Source of the DNA: Coturnix japonica
Taxonomy: Eukaryota > Chordata > Aves > Galliformes > Phasianidae
Assembly: GCF_001577835.2 (NCBI RefSeq)
Contig: NC_029536.1
Span: 2,418,001-2,482,000 of the forward strand
Reading direction: 5' to 3'
DNA length: 64,000 nucleotides
Shown here piece after piece: positions 33,034 to 44,700 of this stretch. Each line of letters starts with the position of its first letter. Position 1 is the stretch's first letter. The position numbers and the translations under genes are program-made. Below the pieces are notes generated by a model that made no database searches, had not been told where the DNA came from, and saw nothing but the letters and a program-made list of their open reading frames with translations.

Positions 33034-35821
33034 AAAGCCTGTACAAGAAACAAGCAGAGCACACTGCCCTCCTGCATCCCCTAACCAGGCACAGCCCAGC
33101 ACCAGCTGCAGCATCCCAGGAGGGAGGAGGGGAGCGTGGAGGAAGGAAGGAAGTCATCGTGCCACATCCATCCACCAGCCCCCGCATCCCTGCGGAGAGA
33201 GAATCCCCTCTGCTCCCCATTGCCTCGCCACACCTCCACATCTCCAGCCTAAAAATAGAGCCCCCCACGCTGTGCCGGCTCAGCCACGGAAGCTCTATTC
33301 ATGTTTAAATAGCAGTTGTGTCATGTACTAGAGTCTGGAGGAGGGAAAGGATGAATAAACATCTTTTCTGAGTGGGAGAGAGGCCTGCAATGCCCTCTTC
33401 TCTTGTGCATCATCAGTGTGATGTGAGATTCCCTCTTCGCTGCCAGGGTGGGCGCAATGTGAAGGCAATGCTTTCCAGCAGGGTGCTCTGTGCCCTTTGG
33501 GTCATTAGTTAAGTACTGAGCAGGGCTCTGCAGAAAGCTGCAGCATCCCCAGCACCACCAAGCATCCTTCTCTCCATCATCACTGCCAGGAGGGCGCAGA
33601 GGGGACAAGGCAGGACAGGGTGCTTGTAGGATGGGGAGGGCAGTGTGCCTCCAGGGGGTGGCACGGGATGTGGCTGCAGCAGTGGGGACAGACAGAGGGC
33701 ACAGCTGAAGGGTACATCGCTGCCAGCGCATCCTCAGCTCCAGCAATCAAATGCATTTCCAAAGAGGGTCGGAAGTGTTGGGCTCTCTTCCCAGCCCTGC
33801 CACTGAGTCATTGCACAACTCAGGGCAAGCACAAATGCAGAAGTGACAAGGGTGACATTATTCCCTGCAGTGAACCTCTGAGCTCAGTCAGAGCCCCACC
33901 AGCACCTCCTACATTCCTACAGTGCTCCATGCTGCAGCCGTGCCATTGGGCTCCAAAGCAACCAAGCAGCACTCAATGGAGACACCACCCCAACCCCCCT
34001 AGTGACCCCAGGTCCCCAGCAGCATCCCCACCCCATGAATGAGCCCTCCCTTAGGATCTACACAGCTCCTACAAAGCCCTCCTCCCTCCTGCCCCCCTGC
34101 ATCATGGAAAAGCAAACTTCATTCCCAGGAAATGAAAGTCTATGAGCCCTGCTAAGATATAATTAATGGGGAACAGCGCCTGGACCACAGGAGACAGTAA
34201 GGCAGTGTGCAGGGCTCTAGGGGGGGAAATCCATACAAGCCCACTTTTGTGGGGCATGCAGCAGCCCAAGTGCACGTGTTATGCATCAGCCAGAGCGGAT
34301 GCAGTGCTGACTTGTAATGACTCCTGGGTTATGACAAAAAAGAAAGGCAGGCGTTTGTTTGGCTCCTCTGCGACAGAGCGTGGCCATGCATAACAGCTCT
34401 GTTAATGAATGCAAATGATCCCTGCCCAAAGGGAGGTCTGTTCTCTCCGCACACACACACAAAAAACAACACCCCATATTTTGCTGGGAGTGAAGAGAAA
34501 CGTGCTGAGCAATAAGTAGGGAGCAGAGCATCCGCTGGGGAGAAGCTCAGTGATGGCCCCTTAGCCCAGGAAGGCCCTGCAGAATGACTCTTTATTGGCT
34601 GCCCTGGGTGGAGGTTTTTGTTTGCCAGCAGATATCCTGCATAGCTGGCCAGGTGGATGGAGAGGGTGAAAACAGCCCTACACCAGCACTCAGAATCCCT
34701 ATATCTAACCCCACTGGGATGAATCCTGACCCATCTCCCAGCAAGCATCCAGCATTCCCATAGTGAATAGAGATGCTCAGTTAATATTAAAACTCATAGA
34801 AAAGCCAGACTGGGCAGAACAGGGGAGCACAAGCAACTGCTGCCCAGCTCAGGTGGGGAAGCATCTTCCTCCCTCTTGGAGCCAGGCTGGGATAAGATGT
34901 TCTCCTGCAATCCAGGGACTGCTCCTTCCCTTTAGCAATCATGAGCTGAGCTGGCAGGAACAATAGCTGCTGTTGTGCTGCTGCAGCGTGAGGCCACCAA
35001 CACAGCAGTACTGACACCCAGGAACCTGGCTGGGCACAATGCAGGCTGCCCACACATCTCCCCTTCCATCTGGCATCACAGAGGTCCCGTTAAGCTGTGT
35101 GCTCTTGCTGAGCCATCCCTTCTGGTGCATCTCCAGGCTGCGTCTGAATAGAAGCTTTAAGCTAGCATCAGTAATCCTCTTGCAGTAGGCAGTTCTGAGA
35201 CAGAAGAGCCGTTTGCACAAGCTGCAGCTGATGCACACTACCTGCCCTTATAGCTCGAACTAAGATAGCCCACATTTTTGCTGATTTCAGAGGGCCTGAC
35301 ACAGCTCATGCTAGAATATATTGCTCTGCTACCTCTCCCGACAGCAAATGTGATTGAAGCAGGTTGGAAATCATCCAGCTGTATACACCCAGGGCACTAA
35401 ATCTGGTCCTCAGCAGAGCCTGTGCTGGCATCACTGGCACAGACAGGACACTCTGTGCCCTCACTACAGCACAGAGAAATTCAGCCCCTCCTCTCTCCAC
35501 CTTCATCCAGGGAATCTGAATGGACAGCGTGCAGCAGCTCGTCTTTAACATGAGGTTAATCAAGTGTTCAGCCTGGAAGAGATGAAGTTACCAATGGTGA
35601 GGAAGCTCAGGACTGGGAAGTGCACTGCAATGAGCTCATGGAGCAGCAGAGCCCCCATAAAGAGCTGGTTGTACCCCCCCCAGTGACCCCACATCCCCCT
35701 CCTGTTCCTCCAACCCTATGGCAAGCAAGGTTTGTGCTGCTCCTGCAAGCAATGGAATTAATCTGAGAGCCACAGCCAGCGCTGAGTCTGCAGGACTGAG
35801 AATCCCCAGCTCTCTGTAGGG

Positions 35822-35842
35822 TTGTGTTGTGTGTGTGTGTGT
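35822..35842. repeat. GT microsatellite
   Basis: A short GTGTTGTGTGTGTGTGTG run. Similar short CA/GT runs occur at about 24777-24795, 28057-28072 and 10811-10822. Confidence 0.8.
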
Positions 35843-37140
35843 TTTGTAAATGAATTAGGCATAAGTGACACGCACTGAATCCTCCTGTCTAGACATCTGC
35901 AGAGAAGTGACAAGCTGCCAGAGAGGATGTGGAGCCTTGGCAAGGGGGGGTGGGGAGGGCAGGGGAACGCTGCACACAATTGCCAGCTCTACAGCACAGA
36001 CACAGTGCTGGCTTCAGGCAAGAAGGGCATTCAGCACATTGACCTAGTCAGTGCCTTTCAGCAGCTCAGCACGTTGGAATCAATAGGTTCTGATGCATAT
36101 GGAAGGCTGGAGGTCTCCTGTTGGAAGCTTTTCTCCCCATTTCTCATGGGGTGTTTTGTTTGGATCCCAGTTACCCCAACCCAATATTCAGAAGTGCCTT
36201 TGCTCCCATATATGAAAAAAGAGAAAGGATTTCAGCCTGGCCTGCCTTGTGCCTCCCTGGATGCACACTCTGCTCCCTGCCCCATGCACACCTCACCCAG
36301 GATATCTTCTTGCAGATATCCTCAATGCAGCTCTCACATTCCTTGCACATAGGGGATGGCAGCAGCTCCATACACAGCTGATGGGCTCAGAGGTAGCTGT
36401 GCTGACATTTGGGTCACACCAAGTAATGGGTCAGGACCTGCATGGTTTCAATTCCCGCAATGGGAAGAAATAAGAAATGGAAACTAATTCATCAAGATGC
36501 CTTTGAGATGCTCAGCAAAAGGTGAAGGTCTCCAGCTGCACTGGGATCACACAGCAGCTCCTACAGTCCAGCACAAAGCACATCAAAATCTAAGCAAAAA
36601 CAAGCCCTCCTGCCTCTGCCAAGGGTTGGAAATGTGGGTCATGTCCCAAATCCCCCTTCCCAGCATCATTCAGCAGACAATGGAGAGCAGCTGTCACATC
36701 CAGTTCTGCTTTATGGCACAATCTCCAATCACAGTGGCACTCGTGAGCTCCTCCAGCCCCTTTGACAGACACCTCTGACCCCAACTCACTCTTCAGAAAG
36801 GCAAAGAGTCACAAGTAGAGCCTGGGTCAGGTGCAGGCAGCCCCTGGCAGAGGAGATCTGAACTCCAGGCTCCCAGTCTTGCCAAGCAACACCCCAATGG
36901 CACCCTTTGCCATCACCCTTCCAATAGCACTGTGCCCTCCGCCTGCCTGCTCTGCACAGCAATGGTGACTGCAGAGGGTGGCATTGGGCCAGCTTGGAAC
37001 AGGCTGTGGTCAGTGGGCACCGTGGGGATGGGCTGGGATAGGAGCTGGGGGCATCAGTGGTCTTTTCCTACCTGAATGACTCCGTGATCCTCTGATTACT
37101 TGGCAGTAAGTAATTGACATCAAGCAGGAATGACCCCCAT

Positions 37141-37310
37141 GGGTCATGGGGGGGGTTAGGGGGTCCTATGGGGGTTTATGGGGGTCCTGGGGGGGGGGTT
37201 ATGGGGGTGATAGAGGGGGATATGGGGGTCCTATGGGGGGTTATGGGGTCATATAGGGTCCTATGGGGGGTTATGGGGTCATATAGGGGGGCTTGGGGGG
37301 TAAAAGAGGG
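37141..37310. repeat. G-rich tandem repeat (GGTCCTATGGGGGGTTATGG units)
   Basis: Repeated TATGGGGGT, GGTCCTATGGGGG and TTATGGGGTCATATAG words include two near-identical 31-bp units at about 37227-37290. Many runs of four or more G make the plus strand prone to G-quadruplexes. Confidence 0.8.
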
Positions 37311-37669
37311 GGTCCAAGGGAGTGCTGATGACATGAAGCAAGGTGACAATGGTGAAGGAGAGTAGGAAAGACAAGGAAAAAAGCCAAGAGAAGGACAAGG
37401 GACCTTCCTTGTCACCCAAGGCACTAAGGAAAGGCTCCATTCAATCCTAGATCATCAACCCAAGAGAGAGGGAACTACAATTCCTGCCATCTCCTGCTCT
37501 GAATTAGATGCCGTTTGCTTCATTCACACATCAATCAGCTCCCAAATCCTTCAGCCTCACTCAGTGTCATGCTGAATACCAGGGTCAGGAGGGAAATTTG
37601 GGCTGCAGAGAGGAGAGATTGCAGAGCTGATTGCTTGGCTGCAGTCATCCTAACCAGAAAGTTGTACTG

Positions 37670-37752
37670 AATCACAGAACCATAGAATCATTAAGGTTAG
37701 AAAAGACCTCTAAGATCATCTAGTCCAACTCCAACCCATCACCACTGTGATA
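37670..37752 (-). mobile_element. CR1 LINE 3'-end fragment
   Basis: AATCACAGAACCATAGAATC, then TTAAGGTTAGAAAAGACC and GATCATCTAGTCCAACTCC, are the reverse complement of the CR1 3' end. It is about 83 bp and one of the better preserved copies here. Confidence 0.9.
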
Positions 37753-38561
37753 CATCCTATGTGAGCCTAAAAGTCCACAATATCAGGTGACCTTACTCCA
37801 TTTGGGATCTGCACAGCACTCTGTGTCCCACTTGGAGCCAGTTTGGTGCTGCAAACAGGGCAACCAGCAGCTGTAGGAACACAAGATTAGCTGCATTGTT
37901 TTCTTTTTCCTCCCAGCTATTTTGCACTTAGGGAGTCTGGCTGACTTCCTCACTGGGACCAAAGGAGCATCTATGTGAGATGCATGTAGGCATCACAAAC
38001 CTGTTGCAGGATCCCTATGCAATGGATGGATGCTCAGGAGACCTTTGAGGCTCCTTTCAATCTTTGGAGCCAAGAAGTTGCCTCCATCCACCCAGCAACC
38101 ATCACATCCCCGTGTTACTGAATCACCCCGGAGCTTCTCTCCCTCCAGCACTGTTTATTCTGCAGAAACCCCATTATTTTAAGACAAAATCCTTGTATTC
38201 TATTGGCCCAGCCCAGCAGCTGGTGATGCCTCCAGCCCCCTGCTGCCCTGCTGGCTCTTAGCAATACAGCTCCTCGCCCTGCCGGTCATTGCAGAGACCC
38301 TAAAACCCCCCATCCCTCATTACATCCCGCATCCCCCGGCTACCACCGACATCTCTCCCTTTGCCCTTCATCTCTCCCGCATCAAACAGTGCATCCACGG
38401 AGATATGACACAAAACAAGACCGCAGAGCCAACTCCGGCCTCATTGCGAACCCTGAGCCGTTTCCTTCCGCTCGGACCCGCTCCCTCCCCATTGCCTCTA
38501 TACCCATATAACCCATATAACCCCACACCGGGCTCGGTAGGGCCGTATCCCGGTTACTCAC

Positions 38562-38640
38562 GGCTCTGCGGGATGCTGCGGGCTCCGCTCTACCCGCACC
38601 GCTGCTGCCAGCCCCGGGAGGGGCGGGGCCTGGAGGATAA
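38562..38640 (-). other. KLHL17: Probable noncoding first exon of KLHL17
   Basis: The minus strand shows a strong donor (CAGAGCC|GTGAGTAA) at 38560-38561, 78 bp from a GC box (GGGCGGGGCC, 38621-38630). Read with the acceptor at 32685, it gives a 5'UTR with no ATG in frame. The 5' end of the exon is a guess. This matches the divergent KLHL17/NOC2L arrangement of mammals. Confidence 0.5.
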
Positions 38641-38774
38641 AGGGGGCGTGGCTATGGATAAACCACGCCCACTTTAGGGCTTGGCCACGCCCCCACAATA
38701 TGGCCGCCACTATATATGTGGCGAGGCACGCTGGGAGCGGAAGTGGGGGTGTAGAGAGGAGCGTGTGGGCAACA
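38562..38774. promoter_or_regulatory. Bidirectional KLHL17/NOC2L promoter
   Basis: This is a short GC-rich, CpG-bearing block between the KLHL17 first-exon donor and the NOC2L ATG. Visible sites are a GC box 38621-38630, KLF/SP-type GGGGGCGTGG 38642-38651 and CCACGCCC 38663-38670 and 38685-38692, a TATATATG element near 38711, an ETS/GABP-type GCGGAAGTG 38737-38745, and AACATGGCGGC 38771-38781. The last fits the YY1 consensus AANATGGCGGC and overlaps the NOC2L start codon. Divergent housekeeping-type promoters often have this make-up. Confidence 0.65.
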
Positions 38775-41700
38775 TGGCGGCTGCTGGGAGGAGGTGAGGG
38801 ATGCGGTGAGGGGGTAGGCCCGGCTGGGGATGGGGCTGGGGCTGGGGCTGGGGCTGGGGCTGGGCTGGGGGCTGGGGCTGGGGATGGGGATGGGGATGGG
38901 GATAGGGGTAAGGCTTGGTTTGGGGGTCTGGGTTAGGCCCGGCTGGGGCTGGGGCTGGGGTTGGGGATGGGGCTGGGGTAGGCTGGGGGGCTGGGTTAGG
39001 CCCGGCTGGGGCTGAGGTAGGCCCGGCTGGGGTTGGGGTAGGCCCGGCTGGGGCTGGGAACACCTCTCCTTATTCACTCCTCTCCTTTGGTCCCACAGGA
39101 AGCTGGAGGAGCTGAGTGTGGACGAGTTCCTCGCTAATGGCTACGAGTCAGAGCCTGATAGCGGTTTGGAGGAGGAGGAGGAAGCCCAGCCTGTTGCGAA
39201 GGGGAGGAGGCCCAAGCCTAAGGCTGCTGTGCGGTGAGGGGCTGGGCTGAATGGGGGTCGGGGGTGGGCGTCATTCAACTCTATGGAGTGGGAGAAGGCT
39301 GCGCTCTAAGGAGAGGCTGTATGAGCTGCCTTTGTTACTCCTATAAGGCTCTGAGTAGACCATACTGCAGCCTTCCAGTGCTTGAAGGGAGCTCCCTTTA
39401 CTCAGTGTGCAATGAGGCCTTGATACTGCTGCCCAAAGCAATGCGAGCATCCCATCCCTAGAGGTGCCCGAACCCAAGCTGATGTGGTTTAGGTGCCCCC
39501 CTTTCCTCAGCAGGAGTTGGGGTTGTGTGGGCTTTAAGGTCTCTTCCAACTGAAGCCATCTTATGGTTCTATCTTTCTTAATCCCGAGTTAAATCAAACT
39601 TTGATGAGGCCTTTGATTCTGTCTTTTCTTAATCCTGAGTTAAACCAAACTTTGAGCCCTTCCAGAGCAGCTGTTGAAGCCACAGCCCTGATTATCCAAT
39701 CACCACTCAAATTAGCTGCAGGTGTGCTTAGTTCCAAGTGGTTGCTTGCTTTTCATAGAGCACTAGTTTGAGCAATGAATAAACATGTTTTAATTCTTCT
39801 CTCTCAGCAAAAAGGGAAAGGCATCTGAGCATAAAGACCAGCTCTCCCGACTGAAGGAAAAAGATCCTGAATTTTACAAGTTTTTGGAAGAAAATGACCG
39901 AACTTTGCTGAACTTTGATGCTTCGGACAGTTCTGAAGAGGAGGAGGGAGGGTTGCATGTCCTACCTGACACATTAGAGGTAGCAGAATGCAGAACTTCA
40001 TTATGTGTTAAATGTTTCAGTGCAGGTGTTAATTACATTTGGGATGATGCTTGCACAGGTGAAGAGGTTCTCCACTGATTAACTGCAGTGCTTGTAATCC
40101 AGAAATCAGCTGTGGCTTTGAACTGAGCATGAGTTAAGCTGCAGGGCTGAAGTAGCTTTATTGGGCTTTGTAATAACCTTAATTTTGTTACAACTTTAAT
40201 GGTGTTACCAGCACTTTGTATAATGCAAATTGCTACTGCCTGCTTTCTTCTTCATTAGTTAATCAGCAAAAGAGATAAGACCAGAAAATAAATGTGTGTT
40301 TTTGTAGTCTTGATATAACATCAACTTTTTTAGGAAGCAAGTGATGAAGGTGAAGAAGATGATGATGATGAAGAACGTGAGAAAGTCAAACAGAAGAAAG
40401 CTGAATCCATCCCTGTGAACTTGAAGATGGTTGAGGAATGGAAGAAAGCGGCAGCGGTGAGCAGGGAGTGAGAATACAAAGCACCAGAGCATGTTGTTTT
40501 ACATGTTTGACCACATGATGCCACCTCTAAAGGCTGTCTTTTAATTAGTGCATCTTCCATAGAAGTACAGAGGGGATGGTGTGCTGGTCCTGCCCATAGA
40601 GCTCGTGTTAGTTCAGCATGACTTATCTTTGCAGCTTTTACTTGGGCTGCAATATTACTCTTGCTCTGAAGAGAAAGAGAAACTGGAGTGCTTCAGAAGA
40701 AGGCAGAAGGATTAATTCTTGTTCACTGTATTGCTGTGCATTGTGACTTGAACAGTTCCAAGAACTTATTTCAAGTCCCATTTTGAGCAGTGTACTCTGA
40801 AATATCTTGCTGCACCTGAGAGTGGGAGGGAAGGTTAAATTGGATGATTGCTTGCAGCTGTTTCTGCTTCTCCATCCTTCTGCCCCCAATCAATTAAAAG
40901 CCTTAAACTTATTTTAAAGCAGGTGAAAGCCGTTAGCACTTGTAGCTGTCTTGATGCTTTTTCTCACATTGGATGTTTTATTGTTTTTTACACTTAAAAT
41001 AATTTCCAGCGCTCCTGTCCCTGTAAAGTGCTTCAGAAGTTTACTGTTTGTTTCTTATTCTTTCCTCAGAGAGGGCTGACACCAAGACTTTTCCATGAAA
41101 TCACTCAAGCATTCAAAGCAGCTGTAGCAACTACCAAAGGAGACGGTGGTGGGGCTGATCCCAGCAAGTTTCAAGTCCTTGATGCTGCAGGTGAGTTGAT
41201 TGCCATACTTTGTGTGAAAAGGGAGGGAAGGCTTCTCTGCTGGGAGAGGGTGAGATAAGTACTGATAGGGCAAACTTATCCTTTCTTCCTTGCTATCGTC
41301 TCTAGGACTGATCTTACAAGACTGTTTTGCTTTCTCACTCTATGACATTGTATAACCTTAACATAGTTTGGAGCTCAGTTTTTCTGTCAAGCTCATATAT
41401 CCCTAATGAAGACCTCTCAAAATAGTGCAGGTCTAGATCTCCTCTACAGCATTATTGTGCTGTAGCATAGAGGAGATAGAACTTGTCTCCATGCCTTAGC
41501 TCCCTTTTTTATATGAGCTCCAGGTTGTATCTGAGGGGAGAGTGGTGTATTTCTGACCAGAAATCAAGGGTTGGGCTGGAAGCTTGTGGAGACTCTAGTT
41601 CTGTAGGAGTTACTGACTTGAGCTCTTCTCAGATTACCTGGGGAACTCTGAATATATACGGAAAACAATCATTTGTAAATGTTCTAACTTTTTCTAACCA

Positions 41701-44700
41701 GTGTTCAATGCCCTTGTATCCTTCTGCGTCCGGGACCTCTTTGGCTGCCTGCAAAAGCTGCTGCTTGTGAAAGCCCCTAAGAACAAACAAAAGTAAGTCT
41801 GGGGAGATGTGAGAACTGCAGGTGAGAGCTGTCTGGGATTATTTCAGATCTACATTCTGGCAGTGAGACTGGGAAAAGATAGCAGCTCTTTCCAAACAGT
41901 TATGAAGTTGTCTCAGAGCTGCCTACCCAAGTTTCATTTTTTCCCCTCTGAAAGTGCATCCACTTTAATGTTAGACTTCAGCTGCTTGCACAGTGCGTGT
42001 GGGTTTAACAGAAGGGCATCTGGAACTGTGTGTGCTTGTGATCAAGGCATTGTGAGTCAGATTTCAGAGAAAGAGGGGGGGCCAAGCCTTCTACACACAG
42101 CAAGACCAAGTACTTCAAGCAGATGTTTTTACTGACTGGCAGTACTGTAGAAATGAATCCACTGTTCTTCATGATTTGTTACTGCTTTTTAAATCTAAGC
42201 CCAATTCTTGTTTGCTTCCAGAATGGCCCTTCCTTCCAGCAGTCCACTTTGGAGTAAATTGCGACTGGATGTAAGAATGTACCTGTCTTGTACCATCCAG
42301 GTGAGGAAACCTCGTGTTTGTGTTGCCAGCACTGGGATGTGTATCTGTGGGTTTCTGATCTGGGTGTTTTGGAATGAGGTGGGTGAGCTTTTGCTCACCA
42401 TCACTAAAAGGAGAGCCAAGCAGTCAAAGAATTAATTAACAAGGTAGGTGTGCTGTGAGGCAGTGGTGATAGGATAACCTAACAGGAACAGCAATTTGAT
42501 CAGCAGAACCTTTTCCTTTAGTTATGGTACTTCTTACAAACAGTAGAACTTGCAAGAGGCTCATTCCATGCGGAGTCCTTGCAGTGTGAGGAGGATGAGG
42601 AAGATTTGGCCATTTGTAGTGAGGTGACAATGACATTAATGTTGTCTATAAGGTGTCTTAAACTATAGATACCCTCAGCTGTTGTTACAGTATGTCTATG
42701 TGAGGAATGTCAGTGCCCTGAGCTCCTCTTTTGCCAAGACGATGTGCATTCAGGGCAGTGATTTAACCTGGCATGAACTTGTTCTGTTCCTGATATAGCT
42801 TGGTTTTTTGGGCTTCCTTCTAGAGGAGGCTTTTATTCCAGTCCTCTGGTAACACAGTTACTTGGGAACAACAAAATGAGATGCTTAATAGTTAAAGGAA
42901 TACTACAAGCTAACTAAGCTTTTCTTTGTTTTTCCCTGTAGCTCCTGTCTTGTTTAACAGAAGCCTCTGTTGGAGCAGCAGTCCTCCAGCACGTCAATTC
43001 CATAGTGCCTTATTATCTATCCTTTCCAAAGCAGTGCCGGATGCTTCTCAAGGTAAGGTGGCATGTTGTGGTTTCATGGCAGTCTGGTCAAGACTGGATT
43101 CTCTCTTCCAGTCCCAGGAAGAACTTTTTGCTTCTCTTCTGGTCTTCCTGGGTGCTGTGAAAGTCTTTCATGGTGAGATGAGTGGGCACAGTGCTGTGTG
43201 TTACTATTGCTAGTCCCCATACAAAATGGCGGGGGTGTTCTGGGGAAGCTGTCTGTTTCCTTGCTGCAGATGGAGTACTTGCTGCCTGGGTGCTGAGGCT
43301 GTGTTTAGTCTGTGATGGTATTACACTCTGAAGAGCTGGGGGTGGAATATTTTTGCAGAAACTTAGTCACAACTGCTAAGTGCTGAAGAGCAACAGAGGA
43401 GGTGTGGAAGAGCAGAAAGAGGGCAACAGGGTGATGTGTTGGCATGAAAAACTGCAATGTGTCATTTAGATGAGGCTGGGAATGCTCTGGTAAAGATGTA
43501 TGGTTCCCTTGCTTTGTTTGATGTGGATGGGGGGCCTCAGGCCTTTCTGTTAGCAGGAGGGGTTCTTTGTCCTTTTGCTTATCTGTATCTTTTCCATTCC
43601 AGCAAGCAATCCATTTGTGGAGCACAGGTGAAGAAACAGTAAGAGTACTATCATTCCTTGTGCTGAACAAGATCTGTCGCCACAGGAAAGATGTGTACCT
43701 AAGTCCCTTGCTCAAGGTAAGCCTGGCATTTCTTTTACTCTGCAGCTTTCCTGAAGTTATATGCAAAAACGTTAAGGCAGAAGCTTTGTTGTGTGAGCTC
43801 TGTGCTGAACAATGTAGAGATGGAAAGATCCTCTTCCTGGCTCTGTTGAGGAAATAGCAGGCTAAAACTACCTTTGCTTATTCTTTATAAGTGGCTGTTT
43901 CTTATAGGAAACACCAGGGTGGGGAAGGTTTTGTTCTGACTTCAACGTGGTTATATCTCATTCTCTTTTCCCCAACAGCAAATGTACATTGCGTTTGTGA
44001 AGAATTCAAGGTTCACCTCCCCCAATGTGCTGCCCATGATCAATTTCATGCAGCGAACGCTGACAGAGATGTATGCCTTGGACACACACACCTCCTACCA
44101 ACATGCCTTCATCTATATCCGCCAGCTTGCCATTCACCTGCGCAGTGCAATGACCATAAAGAAGAAGGTGGGTGCCTATCAGTGTGGAAGGAGTACCCCT
44201 CTGTGGGGAATATGTGGAGAGAGGAAAACTATTGAAGCCACTTGAGGCTTTTGGTGTCACTATAGTGCCCACAGGTGCATCTGCCCCAATTATCAGCAGC
44301 TGGTATTGCCAATCTGTACTGTTTATGGGGCATCGTTTAACAAAGCAGCTCAGACCTCTTGGGAACAGCCCTGATTTGGGCCACCTCCAGTCTGACCTAG
44401 CAAATCTGAGTCAGATTGCTAATCCTGGCTTTATTTTTGTTTAGCAAAACAGATCCCTATAGATTAATGGCTGAGCTGCTCCCAAACATTGCAGGATTGG
44501 TAACCAGTTAAATCTCCTGGCTGTTCAGACATGAGGATAAATGAAGTCTGGGATATATATATTCCCTAATTGGATTGTGTTGGCTTCTTACACACTCAGT
44601 CGTGGCCCAGACAAGACTTAAATCTACTTGTTTTCACAGCTGGGGTGGGTTGTGGGAACTTTAGGTGACATCAGCACAGCCAAAATGTCCAAATCTCAGC

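Larger units (their letters stand above)
32685..38561. other. KLHL17 first intron (inferred) with CR1 and G-rich repeats
   Basis: No coding exon is seen on either strand. It contains CR1 fragments at 32885-33033 and 37670-37752 and a G-rich tandem array at 37141-37310. If the noncoding exon near 38600 belongs to KLHL17, this 5.9-kb stretch is its first intron. Confidence 0.5.

Noticed and set aside
38652-39077. Pro-Gln/Gly-Leu-rich open frames near the NOC2L start
   Set aside because: Translation of the GGGGCT/GGGGAT array; no conserved protein.
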